From: Paenibacillus maysiensis
GTDB lineage: Bacteria; Bacillota; Bacilli; Paenibacillales; Paenibacillaceae
NCBI RefSeq assembly: GCF_000520815.1
Contig: NZ_ASRY01000341.1
Location: 1 to 51,153, forward strand
DNA length: 51,153 nucleotides
Reading direction: 5' to 3'
In this document: one piece after another, positions 16,673-25,464 of the stretch
Layout: each line of letters begins with the position of its first letter
Numbering within the stretch: the stretch's first letter is position 1
Translations under genes and position numbers: made by a program
Notes under the pieces: model-generated
Databases searched by the model: none
What the model was told of the DNA's origin: nothing
Seen by the model: the letters and a program-made list of their open reading frames with translations, nothing else

Positions 16673-16697
16673 TAACATTTAAAGTTAACATTTAAAG
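16672..16697. repeat. Perfect 13-base tandem repeat
   Basis: TTAACATTTAAAG is present twice without a gap at 16672-16684 and 16685-16697, directly between the pfkA terminator and the ribosome site of the next gene. Confidence 0.9.
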
Positions 16698-16717
16698 CAG
16701 GTATGGAGGGAATAAAT

Positions 16718-16921
16718 ATGTATTTGTTCAAAATCGAAGTGGACAGCTCGGAAGGAGCCTTAACCGTTATTCTCGTTGCGGAAAATGAGGAGCAGGCATT
16801 TCAGGCGGTGGACCAGCATGTGGAGAGACATTTTCTGTATCCTCCAAAGCTGAACGAAGTAGCTATTGTGGAGAAAAAAAGAATAACTTCGGGTACTGCA
16901 TATGTCATGGAAACACGCTGA
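16718..16921 (+). CDS. Small DUF3906-like protein
   Basis: The 67-residue product begins MYLFKIEVDSSEGALTVILVA and ends with ITSGTAYVME, which I take to be the DUF3906 family of small Bacillota proteins of unknown function. The match is from memory and could be wrong. The pattern (beta strand, acidic AENEEQAF helix, strand) suggests a compact alpha/beta domain. GGAGGG at 16705 sets the ATG at 16718. The gene stands between the pfkA terminator and a bidirectional hairpin shared with the convergent MATE gene. Confidence 0.7.
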   Translation: MYLFKIEVDSSEGALTVILVAENEEQAFQAVDQHVERHFLYPPKLNEVAIVEKKRITSGTAYVMETR

Positions 16922-16922
16922 T

Positions 16923-16962
16923 ACACGCAAAGGCTAAACAGCCTCTGCGTGTTGTTTTTTTT
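16923..16962 (+). terminator. Terminator between the DUF3906-like and MATE genes
   Basis: ACACGCAAAGGCT (16923-16935) pairs with AGCCTCTGCGTGT (16940-16952), followed by TGTTTTTTTT. It overlaps the last codons of the convergent MATE gene. Confidence 0.85.
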
Positions 16963-18304
16963 CGGCAAAACGTCGTTGTACAACTAGCAGGCGGAAGAGA
17001 AGGGACACTGCTCCCGCGGCCAAACCTGTAATCAAGCCGATCCAGTAGCCGTAGGGACCAAATGATGTGCAACGTGCGATAATATATCCTACAGGAAGTC
17101 CAATAACCCAATAGGCCAGAAACGTAATCAGAAAGGCCGAATTGACATCCTTATATCCACGCAGTGCTCCTTGAGTAGGTGTAGCGATAGCGTCGGATAT
17201 TTGGAAGAAAATCGCATAGAGCAGGAAATGTTGCGTTAACTGAATAACCTGTGGATCGGTGGAGTACAGCCTGGCGACCTGTTCGCCCCAGATCACAAGC
17301 ACAACAGCCGTGATCAATGACAGACCAACCGCACTACTGATTCCCATTACGCTGTATATTTTTGCATCCCGCGGCCGTCCTGCCCCCACCTCATACCCGA
17401 CCAGAATCGTGAGCGCCATACAAATACTGAGCGGAATCATATACAGTGTTGTCGCAAAGTTCATAGCGGCCTGATGAGCCGCAATTGTTGCCGTATTATA
17501 ATTGCTCATGAAGAGGGTTACGGCTGCGAAGACAGCAGTTTCGAAAAATATCGCAAAGCCGATGGGTACCCCGATTTTGATAAGGTCTTTCCAGGCACTG
17601 GTAGCAATGCTGTATATCTTGTGGAAAATCCCGTATTCGGCAAATATCTTTCCCCGATGTGCGGTGATGCCAGCAACAAGCATAACAATCCAGTACGTGG
17701 CGGCAGTTGCCACTCCAGAGCCTACACCCCCCAGACGAGGAAAACCCCAGTTTCCATAAATGAGTAAGTAGTTCAACAAGACATTGATAGGCAACGATAT
17801 CAGCGTGATGGTCATCGTAAACCGGGTTTGTCCCAGTGCATCCATAAAGCTCCGTAGGACCGTATAAGCAAAGAGCGGGGCAATGCCGAAGGCCATCGCA
17901 CAAAGGTAGTACAAGGCCACATTATGAACCCTCAACTCCAGATTCATCCCGTGCAGAATAGGCTTAACGAGAAAAATACCTGCAATCAGAACAATCATCG
18001 ATAGAGTGAGCGAGAGCCATAGCGCCTGAATGACGTAGTAAGAAACCTTGTCCTTGCGCTGTGCTCCAACCAATTGGGATACAATAGGGGTGATGGCCAT
18101 AAGTATTCCGTTGAGGCCTGTTTGTACAGGGACCCACAGACTCACTCCGATGGCTACACCAGCCAAATCGGCAGAAGAAAAGTGTCCCGACATATTAGTA
18201 TCAAAAAAAGTCATCGCGGATAGTGCAAGCTGTGTTACCAGAATAGGGAGCAAAATGTTAAAAAGCTGCTTCCATTTTTGGGTGTTAGTTAGCGTCAAAT
18301 GCAT
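16934..18304 (-). CDS. MATE family multidrug/Na+ antiporter
   Basis: The 456-residue protein has twelve hydrophobic segments in two similar halves and family motifs near the ends of the first halves (NMSGHFSSADLAGVAIG, and the LGQTRFTMTITLISLPINV segment). MATE proteins export drugs or metabolites in exchange for Na+ or H+; the style resembles the NorM branch. The ATG at 18304 follows GTGGGGA; a reading from 18349 has no site. The gene stands alone. Its 3' end lies inside the terminator hairpin that serves the convergent small gene. The substrate is unknown. Confidence 0.9.
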   Translation of the reverse strand: MHLTLTNTQKWKQLFNILLPILVTQLALSAMTFFDTNMSGHFSSADLAGVAIGVSLWVPVQTGLNGILMAITPIVSQLVGAQRKDKVSYYVIQALWLSLTLSMIVLIAGIFLVKPILHGMNLELRVHNVALYYLCAMAFGIAPLFAYTVLRSFMDALGQTRFTMTITLISLPINVLLNYLLIYGNWGFPRLGGVGSGVATAATYWIVMLVAGITAHRGKIFAEYGIFHKIYSIATSAWKDLIKIGVPIGFAIFFETAVFAAVTLFMSNYNTATIAAHQAAMNFATTLYMIPLSICMALTILVGYEVGAGRPRDAKIYSVMGISSAVGLSLITAVVLVIWGEQVARLYSTDPQVIQLTQHFLLYAIFFQISDAIATPTQGALRGYKDVNSAFLITFLAYWVIGLPVGYIIARCTSFGPYGYWIGLITGLAAGAVSLLFRLLVVQRRFAEKKQHAEAV

Positions 18305-18397
18305 GTTTATGTCCCCACTTACTTGGAAGTTATCAATCGTATATATCATAACGTGTCAAATATTTATTGTAAGGGATGTAGCAGTATTTGAACAGCA

Positions 18398-18440
18398 ACA
18401 AAAAAGACTGCACCCATGTTCAAACGTATGGGGCAGCCTT
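18398..18440 (-). terminator. Terminator after the putative glycoside hydrolase gene
   Basis: On the minus strand AGGCTGC-CCCAT pairs with ATGGG-TGCAGTCT around a ten-base loop and is followed by TTTTTT. It lies between the hydrolase stop and the MATE gene. Confidence 0.8.
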
Positions 18441-18502
18441 GTGAAGCCTTTAAATGATTTGGTGTATTGTGTAGAAATAATGATAAGACCGGGATACATG
18501 GA

Positions 18503-19681
18503 TTATTTGTACGTTACTCCGCTAGTATAGCGGTTTGTAGCATTCCAGAGTAAATATTCGTCAACCTTCATATCCTTGAGCGCTCGAATTTGATCCTCGA
18601 CCTGGGTGTTACCATATTTGGCATAATGACCGTTTCCCAGCCAGCTTGCGGTAAAATCCTGAATCCATGGACGAATGATTGGTTTCAGCTTGCCTGTTGG
18701 GTCAAGCTTTTTATGCGTATCTGCCATCGAACCTTTAATGGTCTGGTACGGATTTTTGTCAGGGTCCTTTACACCGAACCAGCCTGTTGTATAGTGACTT
18801 GGATAAACCATAGGAGAAATGACATCCACGTTTTCTGAAATTTTGGCGAAATCCTGTCCGATTCCTTCCGCAGCGGGAACGGATGCGGCATACCCGAAAA
18901 TATCTACCGATACCCGCACACCCAGTGGAGCAAGCTCTTTACGGGCATATTGCACGAACTCAGCGACCGCATCCACACGTGATTGATCGGATTTGGTATA
19001 TTTCAGCTTGTCCGCTCTTTTTTCAAAGCCTTCAGGGAAACGTACATAATCAAACTGAATTTCCTTGAAGCCCAGCTTTGACGCCTCCTTGGCGATAGCA
19101 ATATTATAATCCCAAACCTCTTTATTATAGGGATTGACGAACCCATCGCCCTTGCCGTTTTTCCAGACAGAGCCGTCTGGATTGCGGAAGGACATTTTGG
19201 GATTTTTGTTGGCTAATACCGTATCTTTAAATACTACAACACGGGCAATCGGGTACACGTTGTGCTTTTTCAATCGGTCCATCAAATCGGAAATATCCCG
19301 AATGAATTTTTGCGGCTTGCCCAATTTCAGCAGCTCGGGATTGGTCGTTGGATAAGTGATGTAACCTGCATCATCCTTAATATCAATAACCATGGAATTG
19401 AGCTCTGTTTTGTCGAGCAGTTCAAGCAGCTGGGTCATACGCGAACCGCCTGCGCTATAAGCCGTAACATAGATGCCCTTGATAGCAGGAGTCGTCGGCT
19501 GTGGGTCAATTTTAGCCGGAGGATTGGAGGCATCCACCTTCATATTACTGTGCTGAGCCTGAATCATCGCACTGCTGATTGTCGTCGCTACCGTATCTTT
19601 TACATTTGGTGCGTTGGCTGAATGCTCCCCGTTTCCGCCTATTCCCATTGCTAATAGCATAACTGCCCAAATCATATTCAT
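18503..19681 (-). CDS. Putative glycoside hydrolase (PF13200/DUF4015 type)
   Basis: The 392-residue protein has a short hydrophobic N-terminus (1-16), which looks like a minimal signal or anchor, a linker rich in Ala, Ser and Pro, and a TIM-barrel-like domain from about 66. The motifs are those of the putative glycosyl hydrolase family: GIYVTAYSAGG, VIDIKDDAGYITY, ARVVVFKDTVLA, IQFDYVRFPEG, VSVDIFGYAA and ISPMVYPSHY, which end in the acidic residues expected at a retaining active site. No member of this family with a well-known substrate comes to mind; cell-wall or exopolysaccharide glycans are likely targets. AGGA and GGAGAG lie ahead of the ATG. It ends in a strong terminator. Confidence 0.82.
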   Translation of the reverse strand: MNMIWAVMLLAMGIGGNGEHSANAPNVKDTVATTISSAMIQAQHSNMKVDASNPPAKIDPQPTTPAIKGIYVTAYSAGGSRMTQLLELLDKTELNSMVIDIKDDAGYITYPTTNPELLKLGKPQKFIRDISDLMDRLKKHNVYPIARVVVFKDTVLANKNPKMSFRNPDGSVWKNGKGDGFVNPYNKEVWDYNIAIAKEASKLGFKEIQFDYVRFPEGFEKRADKLKYTKSDQSRVDAVAEFVQYARKELAPLGVRVSVDIFGYAASVPAAEGIGQDFAKISENVDVISPMVYPSHYTTGWFGVKDPDKNPYQTIKGSMADTHKKLDPTGKLKPIIRPWIQDFTASWLGNGHYAKYGNTQVEDQIRALKDMKVDEYLLWNATNRYTSGVTYK

Positions 19682-19838
19682 TTCCTAACTCTCTCCCTTA
19701 TGTAAGTCGCTTACCTGATTATACGTAAAGTTATGTATCGAAAAACAACGTGGTTGTAACCAATACTGGAATCATCAGGCACAGTCTTACATGATTAACC
19801 CAATCCTTGTTCATTGAATCGGTAAAATGGCATAAATA

Positions 19839-19886
19839 ATGCCGCTTTCTTCGCGGCTGCGCAATTGCGACCGGAAGAAGCGGCAC
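19839..19886 (-). terminator. Terminator after the 67-residue gene
   Basis: TGCCGCTTTCTTC (19840-19852) pairs with GGAAGAAGCGGCA (19873-19885); on the minus strand the hairpin runs into TTATTTATG. Confidence 0.6.
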
Positions 19887-19899
19887 TTGGTGGAGAGAT

Positions 19900-20103
19900 T
19901 TAATGAAGATACGTATTGTCCTGATGCTCACAAATACTGTACTGAATAATTTCGAGCGCATCCGTGGGCTTGAGAATGGCCATCCCGTCCCGAAGTACAA
20001 TCATCGAGTTCAGCTCATTCTTTTTGAGAAACGGGAGCATTTCTGGATACCATCTCAAGACAATGTCGGACAGTTTTACCGTTTCCATTTCCACAAAAAT
20101 CAC
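19900..20103 (-). CDS. Small hypothetical protein
   Basis: The product has at most 67 residues, with KLSDIVLRWYPEMLPFLKK and an acidic, hydrophobic C-terminal helix. I do not recognise a family. The start is unsure: AGGAAAGG lies directly at the first GTG (20103) but at nine bases from the in-frame GTG at 20094, so the true protein may be three residues shorter; an ATG at 20088 also fits. It stands alone between the putative hydrolase and YitT genes and ends 14 bases before a hairpin terminator, which supports it as a real gene. Confidence 0.6.
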   Translation of the reverse strand: MIFVEMETVKLSDIVLRWYPEMLPFLKKNELNSMIVLRDGMAILKPTDALEIIQYSICEHQDNTYLH

Positions 20104-20260
20104 CCTTTCCTGCTCGAAATCATTCCATAAGAATCATTCGGTACGAATCGGAAAAGCAAAGTGCCTGTGAAATAGCAGGTAAAGCTGGTCTTTATATAAT
20201 ATGGGAACAGCGCACGTATAGTGTACCACAGAAACTGCATTTTGACACTTGGGCTCGTGC

Positions 20261-21082
20261 TTATCTTCGGCGGAATGAGCCCATAACCCCTACCGTTTCT
20301 ACGATATTAACGAAAGCAGAAGGGTCTACTTTCTTAATAATGCGTTTCAGTTCTACCAGCTCGTAGCGTGTTGTAACTGTCATCAGCATATCCTTTTCGG
20401 TATGAGAAAATGCACCTTCAATTTTAATTTTACTGACTCCACGCGGCGTTGTCAGCATTCGGCTGAGCAGCTTCTCCGTATGCTCAGTAATGATGTAAAC
20501 GGTTATTTTAGTGTGACTCACATAAATCTGATCCAACACCTTGCCGGTCACGAAAATGGATAACATGGATGCAAGGGCAACATTCCAGTCCTGGTTCAGA
20601 TATCCCGCTGCCAGAATAACCAGCCCATTCAAACCGACGAGCACAGTCCCTACAGGGAAATCGCGGTAACGGGTGACGATGGAGCCGATAATGTCAAAAC
20701 CGCCAGTAGACCCCCCCACCCGAAAGGAAATACCAGCTCCAACGCCAATCAGCACTCCACCAAAAACGGAGGCCAGCAGCGTATCTTTAACAAGGGCATG
20801 CACAGGAATCCAGGCCAAAATCCATGTTGTGGCGACAACAGACAAAATACTCATACTAATAAATCGTTTCCCTAAAATAAACCAGCCTGCAATGAGCATC
20901 GGAATGTTTAGGACAAAATACATCACGCTGATATCGAATTTTGTAAAGTAGCCAATTAACATGGAAAGCCCTGCTACTCCGCCGCTCAGCAGGTGGTGCG
21001 GCACGAGAAACAGATTAAAACCGCTTGCTATAGCAGCGGCTCCCAAAATGACAACAAAACAGTTTAAAACTATTTTTAACAA
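20261..21082 (-). CDS. yitT: YitT family membrane protein (DUF161 plus DUF2179)
   Basis: The 273-residue protein has five or six membrane segments (about 5-185), with the family motifs GGVAGLSMLIG and RVGGSTGGFDIIG, and then a cytoplasmic ferredoxin-like DUF2179 domain (about 205-265) containing PRGVSKIKIEGAFS. YitT proteins are widespread in Bacillota; some are thought to move small solutes but the function is unsettled. The start is TTG at 21082, eight bases after GAGGTG. The symbol is that of the family, as paralogues are common. Confidence 0.85.
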   Translation of the reverse strand: MLKIVLNCFVVILGAAAIASGFNLFLVPHHLLSGGVAGLSMLIGYFTKFDISVMYFVLNIPMLIAGWFILGKRFISMSILSVVATTWILAWIPVHALVKDTLLASVFGGVLIGVGAGISFRVGGSTGGFDIIGSIVTRYRDFPVGTVLVGLNGLVILAAGYLNQDWNVALASMLSIFVTGKVLDQIYVSHTKITVYIITEHTEKLLSRMLTTPRGVSKIKIEGAFSHTEKDMLMTVTTRYELVELKRIIKKVDPSAFVNIVETVGVMGSFRRR

Positions 21083-21144
21083 CGTTTTTTCACCTCATTT
21101 AAAATATACGGACAGTAACTTGCTGGTATTCATGAATTGTTTTG

Positions 21145-21153
21145 TGTTATAAT
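21145..21153 (+). promoter_or_regulatory. Extended -10 promoter of the helicase gene
   Basis: TG-T-TATAAT (21145-21153) is an extended -10 element. No strong -35 is visible. It predicts a transcript start near 21160, about 250 bases ahead of the helicase gene. Confidence 0.6.
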
Positions 21154-21159
21154 GCGATG

Positions 21160-21407
21160 TGGATATTCTTGAGTAGGGACCTTCTGTCCAGAGAAACACT
21201 TAAAATTTAAACTGTTTTAAAAAGGATAAATTCGTTTAAGATGTATCGGATAAGGTTACCCGAGTTTATACAGAAAGATGCAGTTATAGGCCTAAATAAA
21301 CTGTCACTGTATTGGGTAAACCTATACAATAATATCGCTACTTAAGAATACAGACAACATTGTGGATTGTCCACCACATCCACCATTATGAAGGAGTTTG
21401 AATAAAT
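21160..21407 (+). promoter_or_regulatory. Long 5' leader of the helicase gene
   Basis: About 250 bases lie between the predicted start and the helicase gene. There is no coding frame of note. The last part (21360-21390) has short self-complementary stretches around TGTGGATTGTCCACCACATCCACC. AAGGAG at 21391 serves the TTG start. I see no match to a known riboswitch. Long leaders that fold are known for cold-induced helicase mRNAs. Confidence 0.45.
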
Positions 21408-22997
21408 TTGACGACATTTGCAGAATTTAATCTTGAACCGAAAGTACTTGAGGCGATTACAGAGCTTGGTTTTGAAGAAGCGACGCCGATTCAATCCCAA
21501 TCCATCCCTCTTGCGTTGCAAGGAAGAGACATGATTGGCCAAGCCCAAACAGGTACGGGTAAAACCGCAGCTTTTGGTATTCCGTTGATCAGCAAAATCT
21601 CTAAAAACGACGACAAAATCAGAGCGCTGATTATGGCTCCAACACGTGAGCTTGCCATTCAGGTAGCTGAAGAAATCGAAAAACTGTCCCGCTTCAAAGG
21701 TCTTCGCACTCTACCAATCTATGGCGGTCAAGATATCGTGCGCCAGATTCGCGCTTTGAAAAAGAAACCTCAAATTATCATTGGTACACCAGGTCGCTTG
21801 CTCGACCATATTAACCGCAAAACCATCAAGCTGGAAGACGTAAACACCGTTGTTCTGGATGAAGCGGATGAAATGTTGGATATGGGCTTTATGGAAGATA
21901 TCCAATCCATTCTGAAGCAGGTTCCGGACGAGCGTCAAACGATGCTTTTCTCGGCTACGATGCCTCCTAATATCAAAAGATTGGCTGAACAGTTCCTTAA
22001 AAACCCTGAGCATGTTTCAGTTATCCCTAAACAAGTTAGTGCTCCACTGATTGATCAGGCCTACATTGAAGTTCCTGAACGTCAAAAATTCGAAGCTTTG
22101 AGCCGTTTGATCGACATGGAATCCCCAGAACTCGCTATCGTATTTGGTCGCACCAAGCGCCGGGTAGACGAGCTGGCTGAAGCTCTGCAAAAACGTGGAT
22201 ATTCCGCAGACGGTCTGCATGGTGACTTGTCTCAGAACCAACGTGATGCCGTAATGCGCAAATTCCGCGACGGAAGCATTGACGTGCTCGTAGCAACTGA
22301 TGTAGCTGCCCGTGGTTTGGACGTTTCCGGTGTAACTCACGTTGTGAACTTTGACCTTCCGCAAGATCCGGAAAGCTATGTTCACCGTATTGGACGTACT
22401 GGACGTGCAGGTAAAGAAGGGGAAGCATGGTCTTTCGTAACGCCTCGTGAAATTGATCATCTGCATTTCATTGAACGTGTAACTCGTCACCGTATTGCGC
22501 GTAAGCCGCTTCCAACCTTGGCTGAAGCTTTGGAAGGCAAACAACGTATCATCGCAGAACGTCTCCTGGAGGCTGTAGAAAGCGGTGAGCTGAATGAATA
22601 CAAAGGCTTGGCTATTCAAATGCTGGAGCAGTATGACTCCGTACAACTTCTCTCCGCAGCTCTGAAGCTGATGACTGGCGAGAAGAGAGAAGCGTCTATT
22701 GAGCTGACTCCGGAAGATCCAATTCGTGCAAAACGTCGTAAACCGGATGTTCGTTCCGGCGGACGCAAGCCGTCTAACTACAGTGGACGCAGCAACGGTG
22801 GTTATAACTCCAACCGTACTGGTGGCAGTGGTAGTGGCAGCAAAGGCGGATATGGTGGCTACAACCGTGGCAGCAAAGAAGGCGGTAGCTACAACCGTGA
22901 TTCCGCGAGCCGCAATAGTGGAGATCGCAGACCACGTCCAAGCAGTAGCGGAGAAACTCGTCGTCCTGCAAGACGCGAAGATTCCTCTTCTGAATAA
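21408..22997 (+). CDS. cshA: DEAD-box ATP-dependent RNA helicase
   Basis: The 529-residue protein has all helicase motifs in order: TPIQSQSIP (Q motif), AQTGTGKT (I), PTRELAIQ (Ia), TPGR (Ib), DEAD (II), SAT (III), [10 protein letters not shown] (V) and [10 protein letters not shown] (VI). A C-terminal tail (about 430-529) is rich in Gly, Ser, Asn, Tyr and Arg and should bind RNA. This matches CshA, the helicase linked to the RNA degradosome, ribosome assembly and cold growth in Bacillota. The start is TTG at 21408 after AAGGAG (11 bases). A 332-codon antisense frame lies opposite its 3' half but is a codon shadow. A terminator follows. Confidence 0.93.
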   Translation: MTTFAEFNLEPKVLEAITELGFEEATPIQSQSIPLALQGRDMIGQAQTGTGKTAAFGIPLISKISKNDDKIRALIMAPTRELAIQVAEEIEKLSRFKGLRTLPIYGGQDIVRQIRALKKKPQIIIGTPGRLLDHINRKTIKLEDVNTVVLDEADEMLDMGFMEDIQSILKQVPDERQTMLFSATMPPNIKRLAEQFLKNPEHVSVIPKQVSAPLIDQAYIEVPERQKFEALSRLIDMESPELAIVFGRTKRRVDELAEALQKRGYSADGLHGDLSQNQRDAVMRKFRDGSIDVLVATDVAARGLDVSGVTHVVNFDLPQDPESYVHRIGRTGRAGKEGEAWSFVTPREIDHLHFIERVTRHRIARKPLPTLAEALEGKQRIIAERLLEAVESGELNEYKGLAIQMLEQYDSVQLLSAALKLMTGEKREASIELTPEDPIRAKRRKPDVRSGGRKPSNYSGRSNGGYNSNRTGGSGSGSKGGYGGYNRGSKEGGSYNRDSASRNSGDRRPRPSSSGETRRPARREDSSSE

Positions 22998-23010
22998 GAA
23001 TTGAAATAAT

Positions 23011-23048
23011 AGCAAAGCCGAAGTGAATGCTCGCTTCGGCTTTTTGCT
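23011..23048 (+). terminator. Terminator after cshA
   Basis: AGCAAAGCCGAAG (23011-23023) pairs with CTTCGGCTTTTTGCT (23034-23048). Confidence 0.88.
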
Positions 23049-23218
23049 ATGAGATCAAAAAGTGCAAATTTCTTAGCAACCTGCTTCGACGGTTGAAGTA
23101 TTGATTTCACTGGCGCATTAGGGATGAAATACGGTATGATATAGTCAACAGCCGGAATTTACAGGCACAGCAACATGAGCCGTGGAACTGCCAGGGCTTG
23201 CGGAGGGAGAGACTAACG

Positions 23219-23986
23219 TTGGAGTTTAAAGGAGCTATGGGTGGTATTTATCGCCTGACTGAATGGATTACCCGACTGGCGGCTACCAATTTGTTATGGG
23301 TGTTATGCTCGTCGCCTTTTATGTTCTGTCTTATACTCAAACTACTTGTGATGAATCAGAACTTGGCTAATGAATCTTTACAAATGAATTGGGCGCTGGC
23401 TGTTTTGGCACCGCTTACTTTGTTTCCGGCTACATCGGCCATGTTTTCCGTCGTCCGCAAATGGGTAATGGGCGATACGGATGCAGGTGTGCTTCGTACC
23501 TTCTTTAAAGGATACAAGGAAAACTATAAGCAGAGCCTGATCGGGGGCATCTTCTACACGCTGCTATTTGTCATTATGTATGTGGATTATACCGTGTATA
23601 TGACGCAGCTCAGCAATTTGCAAATTGTAGGCATAATCATGCTTATTCTTATCATTATTTTGCTCGTATCCATGTTTAACTTTTTCTCGATGGTTGCTCA
23701 TTATCATATGTCCATCGGATTACTGATCAAAAATGCGGTTTTGCTGACGCTCATTCGACCGTTTCGTGTATTTTCTACCATGCTCGGCAGCGCGATTGTT
23801 ATCTTTATTGGAGTCAAATACCCTGTGCTGTTCTTGTTCTTCATTGGTAGTGTGGTGGCCTGGTTCGCTTTCTTTAATTTTTATGGAACGTTCCTCAAAA
23901 TGCAGGATCAGATGGAAAAGATGAAGCAAAAAGACGAAGAGGCAGCTAGCACGGAAGACAAGAAAGGTGATAACCTTCAAAAATAA
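23219..23986 (+). CDS. YesL/DUF624 family membrane protein
   Basis: The 255-residue protein has about five membrane segments and the family features TNLLWVLCSSPF, then TLFPATSAMFSVVRKWVMGDTD, followed by FFKGYKENYKQS, as in YesL-type (DUF624) proteins. Many members sit beside sugar ABC transporters in polysaccharide loci, but this one stands alone. The C-terminal 30 residues are highly charged (MKQKDEEAASTEDKKGD). The start is TTG at 23219, set by GGAGGGAG at 23202-23209; a TTG at 23198 in the same frame lacks a site. The function is not established. Confidence 0.8.
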   Translation: MEFKGAMGGIYRLTEWITRLAATNLLWVLCSSPFMFCLILKLLVMNQNLANESLQMNWALAVLAPLTLFPATSAMFSVVRKWVMGDTDAGVLRTFFKGYKENYKQSLIGGIFYTLLFVIMYVDYTVYMTQLSNLQIVGIIMLILIIILLVSMFNFFSMVAHYHMSIGLLIKNAVLLTLIRPFRVFSTMLGSAIVIFIGVKYPVLFLFFIGSVVAWFAFFNFYGTFLKMQDQMEKMKQKDEEAASTEDKKGDNLQK

Positions 23987-24004
23987 AACAGATTTATCCT
24001 AGCA

Positions 24005-24033
24005 TTTACTTTCCGAGTGAGAAGCGCTATAAT
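24005..24033 (+). promoter_or_regulatory. Promoter of the 6S RNA gene
   Basis: TTTACT (24005-24010) and a perfect TATAAT (24028-24033) are 17 bases apart. Transcription would start near 24040, at the base of the 6S RNA closing stem. Confidence 0.75.
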
Positions 24034-24039
24034 AAGGTC

Positions 24040-24235
24040 ACATCCTGCGATGCACGTTACGGTCATTTGTTGTTTTGAACCAATGACAATGTCTAGGGAG
24101 ATCAATACGGGTGGACAGCTGAAAAGCCCTGTCAATTCTGACAAGGGGACTTCAAAAGTTTGTCCTGCGATCACCCACCTGCTAAAGCAGGTTCAGAAGA
24201 CGCTATGGTCGGACGGCATCGGCGGGTACTCTATA
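24040..24235 (+). ncRNA. ssrS: Probable 6S RNA
   Basis: No protein gene fits this 459-base gap. The RNA of about 195 bases folds as 6S RNA does. A long closing stem pairs CGATGC-CGT-CGGTCAT (24047-24066) with ATGGTCG-ACG-GCATCG (24204-24221), with small bulges. A large central loop carries a perfect hairpin on its 3' side (ACCTGC-TAAA-GCAGGT, about 24177-24192), the same position as the small hairpin in E. coli 6S RNA. The apical arm has CCC-TGTCA-ATTC-TGACA-A-GGG. 6S RNA mimics an open promoter and binds the housekeeping RNA polymerase. The ends are estimates. It has its own promoter and a terminator follows. The call rests on structure read by eye. Confidence 0.75.
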
Positions 24236-24245
24236 ACGTAATCAA

Positions 24246-24286
24246 CACACCCTGATACTGCTCCGTGCAGAAACAGGGTGTTTTTT
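24246..24286 (+). terminator. Terminator after the 6S RNA gene
   Basis: ACACCCTG (24247-24254) pairs with CAGGGTGT (24274-24281), with an inner CTGC/GCAG pair, followed by six T residues. Confidence 0.88.
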
Positions 24287-24445
24287 GTATGTAATAATGC
24301 TAAAATAAGAAATAAGGTACTAAGGTCGCATACCACAGGTATGATCGGGTTCACTTTGTCGTTTTAACATTTTTATAAAGCGCTTGCAGCAAAGGGAAAT
24401 CGATGTGCTGTATTCAGCAACGATTATCGTGAAGGAGGAAATGTC

Positions 24446-24838
24446 TTGTCGTTGAAGAGGACTCTGGTGGGGATTGTGCGCAGCCAAGAAGGTACAAGCG
24501 ACCGGGTCAAAGACCCCCAAATGAAGACACGCTATTATAGCTTATCGAGAGACAAGGCTTGGGAAGAGGTATCGTCCGTTTTAAAAAAGATTCCTGGATA
24601 CAAGGTGCTGCATGAGGTGCCATCCGTAGGTGAGATTACGCTTGAGAAGCGAACGGCATTCGGCAGAACTGTCGACATTACCGTTTCTATATTGTCCGTC
24701 TCGCCAGTTCGGAGTGCTGTGGATATTTATTCCGCTTCGCGTGGATCGCTGGGGGACATGGGTGCAAATTATCGCATTATTTTGCAGTTGTTTGCCGTGA
24801 TTGACAAGAAACTGTCTGCTCATAAGGTCGTACAGTGA
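24446..24838 (+). CDS. DUF1499 family protein
   Basis: The 130-residue protein has the DUF1499 pattern: a segment on approach to a helix (LSRDKAWEEVSSVLKKIPGY), VGEITLEKRTAFGRTVDITVSI, then VDIYSASRGSLGDMGANYRII, matching the family's RVDVRSxSRxGxSDLGxN signature. The function is unknown and no signal peptide is seen. The start is TTG at 24446, seven bases after GAAGGAGG; a second in-frame TTG follows two codons later. It lies downstream of the 6S RNA terminator and converges on tpx with a shared hairpin. Confidence 0.78.
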   Translation: MSLKRTLVGIVRSQEGTSDRVKDPQMKTRYYSLSRDKAWEEVSSVLKKIPGYKVLHEVPSVGEITLEKRTAFGRTVDITVSILSVSPVRSAVDIYSASRGSLGDMGANYRIILQLFAVIDKKLSAHKVVQ

Positions 24839-24876
24839 TTGCAGACGTGTGAGCAGCAAAGTGGCAGACCAACGTC

Positions 24877-24912
24877 AAAAAAGCGAGGAAGGAACCCTTC
24901 ACTCGCTTTTTT
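24877..24912. terminator. Bidirectional terminator between the DUF1499 gene and tpx
   Basis: AAAAAAGCGAG (24877-24887) pairs with CTCGCTTTTTT (24902-24912), giving a T run on both strands for the two convergent genes. Confidence 0.88.
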
Positions 24913-24945
24913 AATTCAAATCAGCCTTAACGTAAGCAGGATGAA

Positions 24946-25464
24946 TTAGACGAGCTTCTTCACCGCTGCAATCGCTTGATCATAGTCAGGATGCTCGGAC
25001 ATTTCGCTCAAATATTCTACATAAACGATTTTATCGTTTTGATCAATCACGAAAATAGCGCGATGATCCAAATGGAATTCCTTAATGAACACGCCGTAGG
25101 CTTCGCCGAAGGAATGGTCCTTGTAATCGGACAGTGTCAATACACGGTCAATACCCGCAGCGCCGCACCAACGAGCTTGGGCGAATGGCAGATCCACGCT
25201 GACAGTCAGTATTACGACTTGATCTCCGAGAGAATCCGCTTCTTGATTAAAACGACGGGTCTGTGCGTCACACACGCCTGTATCAAGAGAAGGAACAACG
25301 CTGATAAGCTTGACTTTACCTGCAAAATCTTGAAGCGTAGCAGCTTCCAACAGATTTTTTTGCAATTTAAAATCAGGGGCCTGGTCTCCAACTTTCAGTT
25401 CAGGACCCACGAGAGTCAAAGGATTGCCTTTAAAAGTAGCAGCTTCTTTACGTTCTTGTGCCAT
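24946..25464 (-). CDS. tpx: Thiol peroxidase (atypical 2-Cys peroxiredoxin)
   Basis: The 172-residue enzyme reduces peroxides with thioredoxin as donor. The peroxidatic cysteine is C65 in [14 protein letters not shown] and the resolving cysteine is C100 in ARWCGAAG, the spacing of Tpx. The conserved PSLDT and the downstream DHRAIFVID support the family. It is cytoplasmic. GGAGG lies ahead of the ATG. On the minus strand a TATAAT lies about 45-50 bases upstream of the start, within an AT palindrome; the spacing is not that of a PerR box. The gene is monocistronic with a shared terminator. Confidence 0.95.
   Translation of the reverse strand: MAQERKEAATFKGNPLTLVGPELKVGDQAPDFKLQKNLLEAATLQDFAGKVKLISVVPSLDTGVCDAQTRRFNQEADSLGDQVVILTVSVDLPFAQARWCGAAGIDRVLTLSDYKDHSFGEAYGVFIKEFHLDHRAIFVIDQNDKIVYVEYLSEMSEHPDYDQAIAAVKKLV

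Noticed and set aside
22017..23015. 332-codon frame on the minus strand opposite cshA
   Set aside because: It lies entirely over a conserved helicase gene, has low-complexity content from the Gly-rich tail, and no ribosome site; a codon shadow.
24017..24241. 74-codon frame across the 6S RNA
   Set aside because: No ribosome site, and the DNA folds as a 6S-like RNA with its own promoter; the frame begins before the predicted transcript start.
24375..24388. Possible catabolite (cre) site ahead of the DUF1499 gene
   Set aside because: ATAAAGCGCTTGCA has three mismatches to the consensus, and there is no sugar gene nearby.
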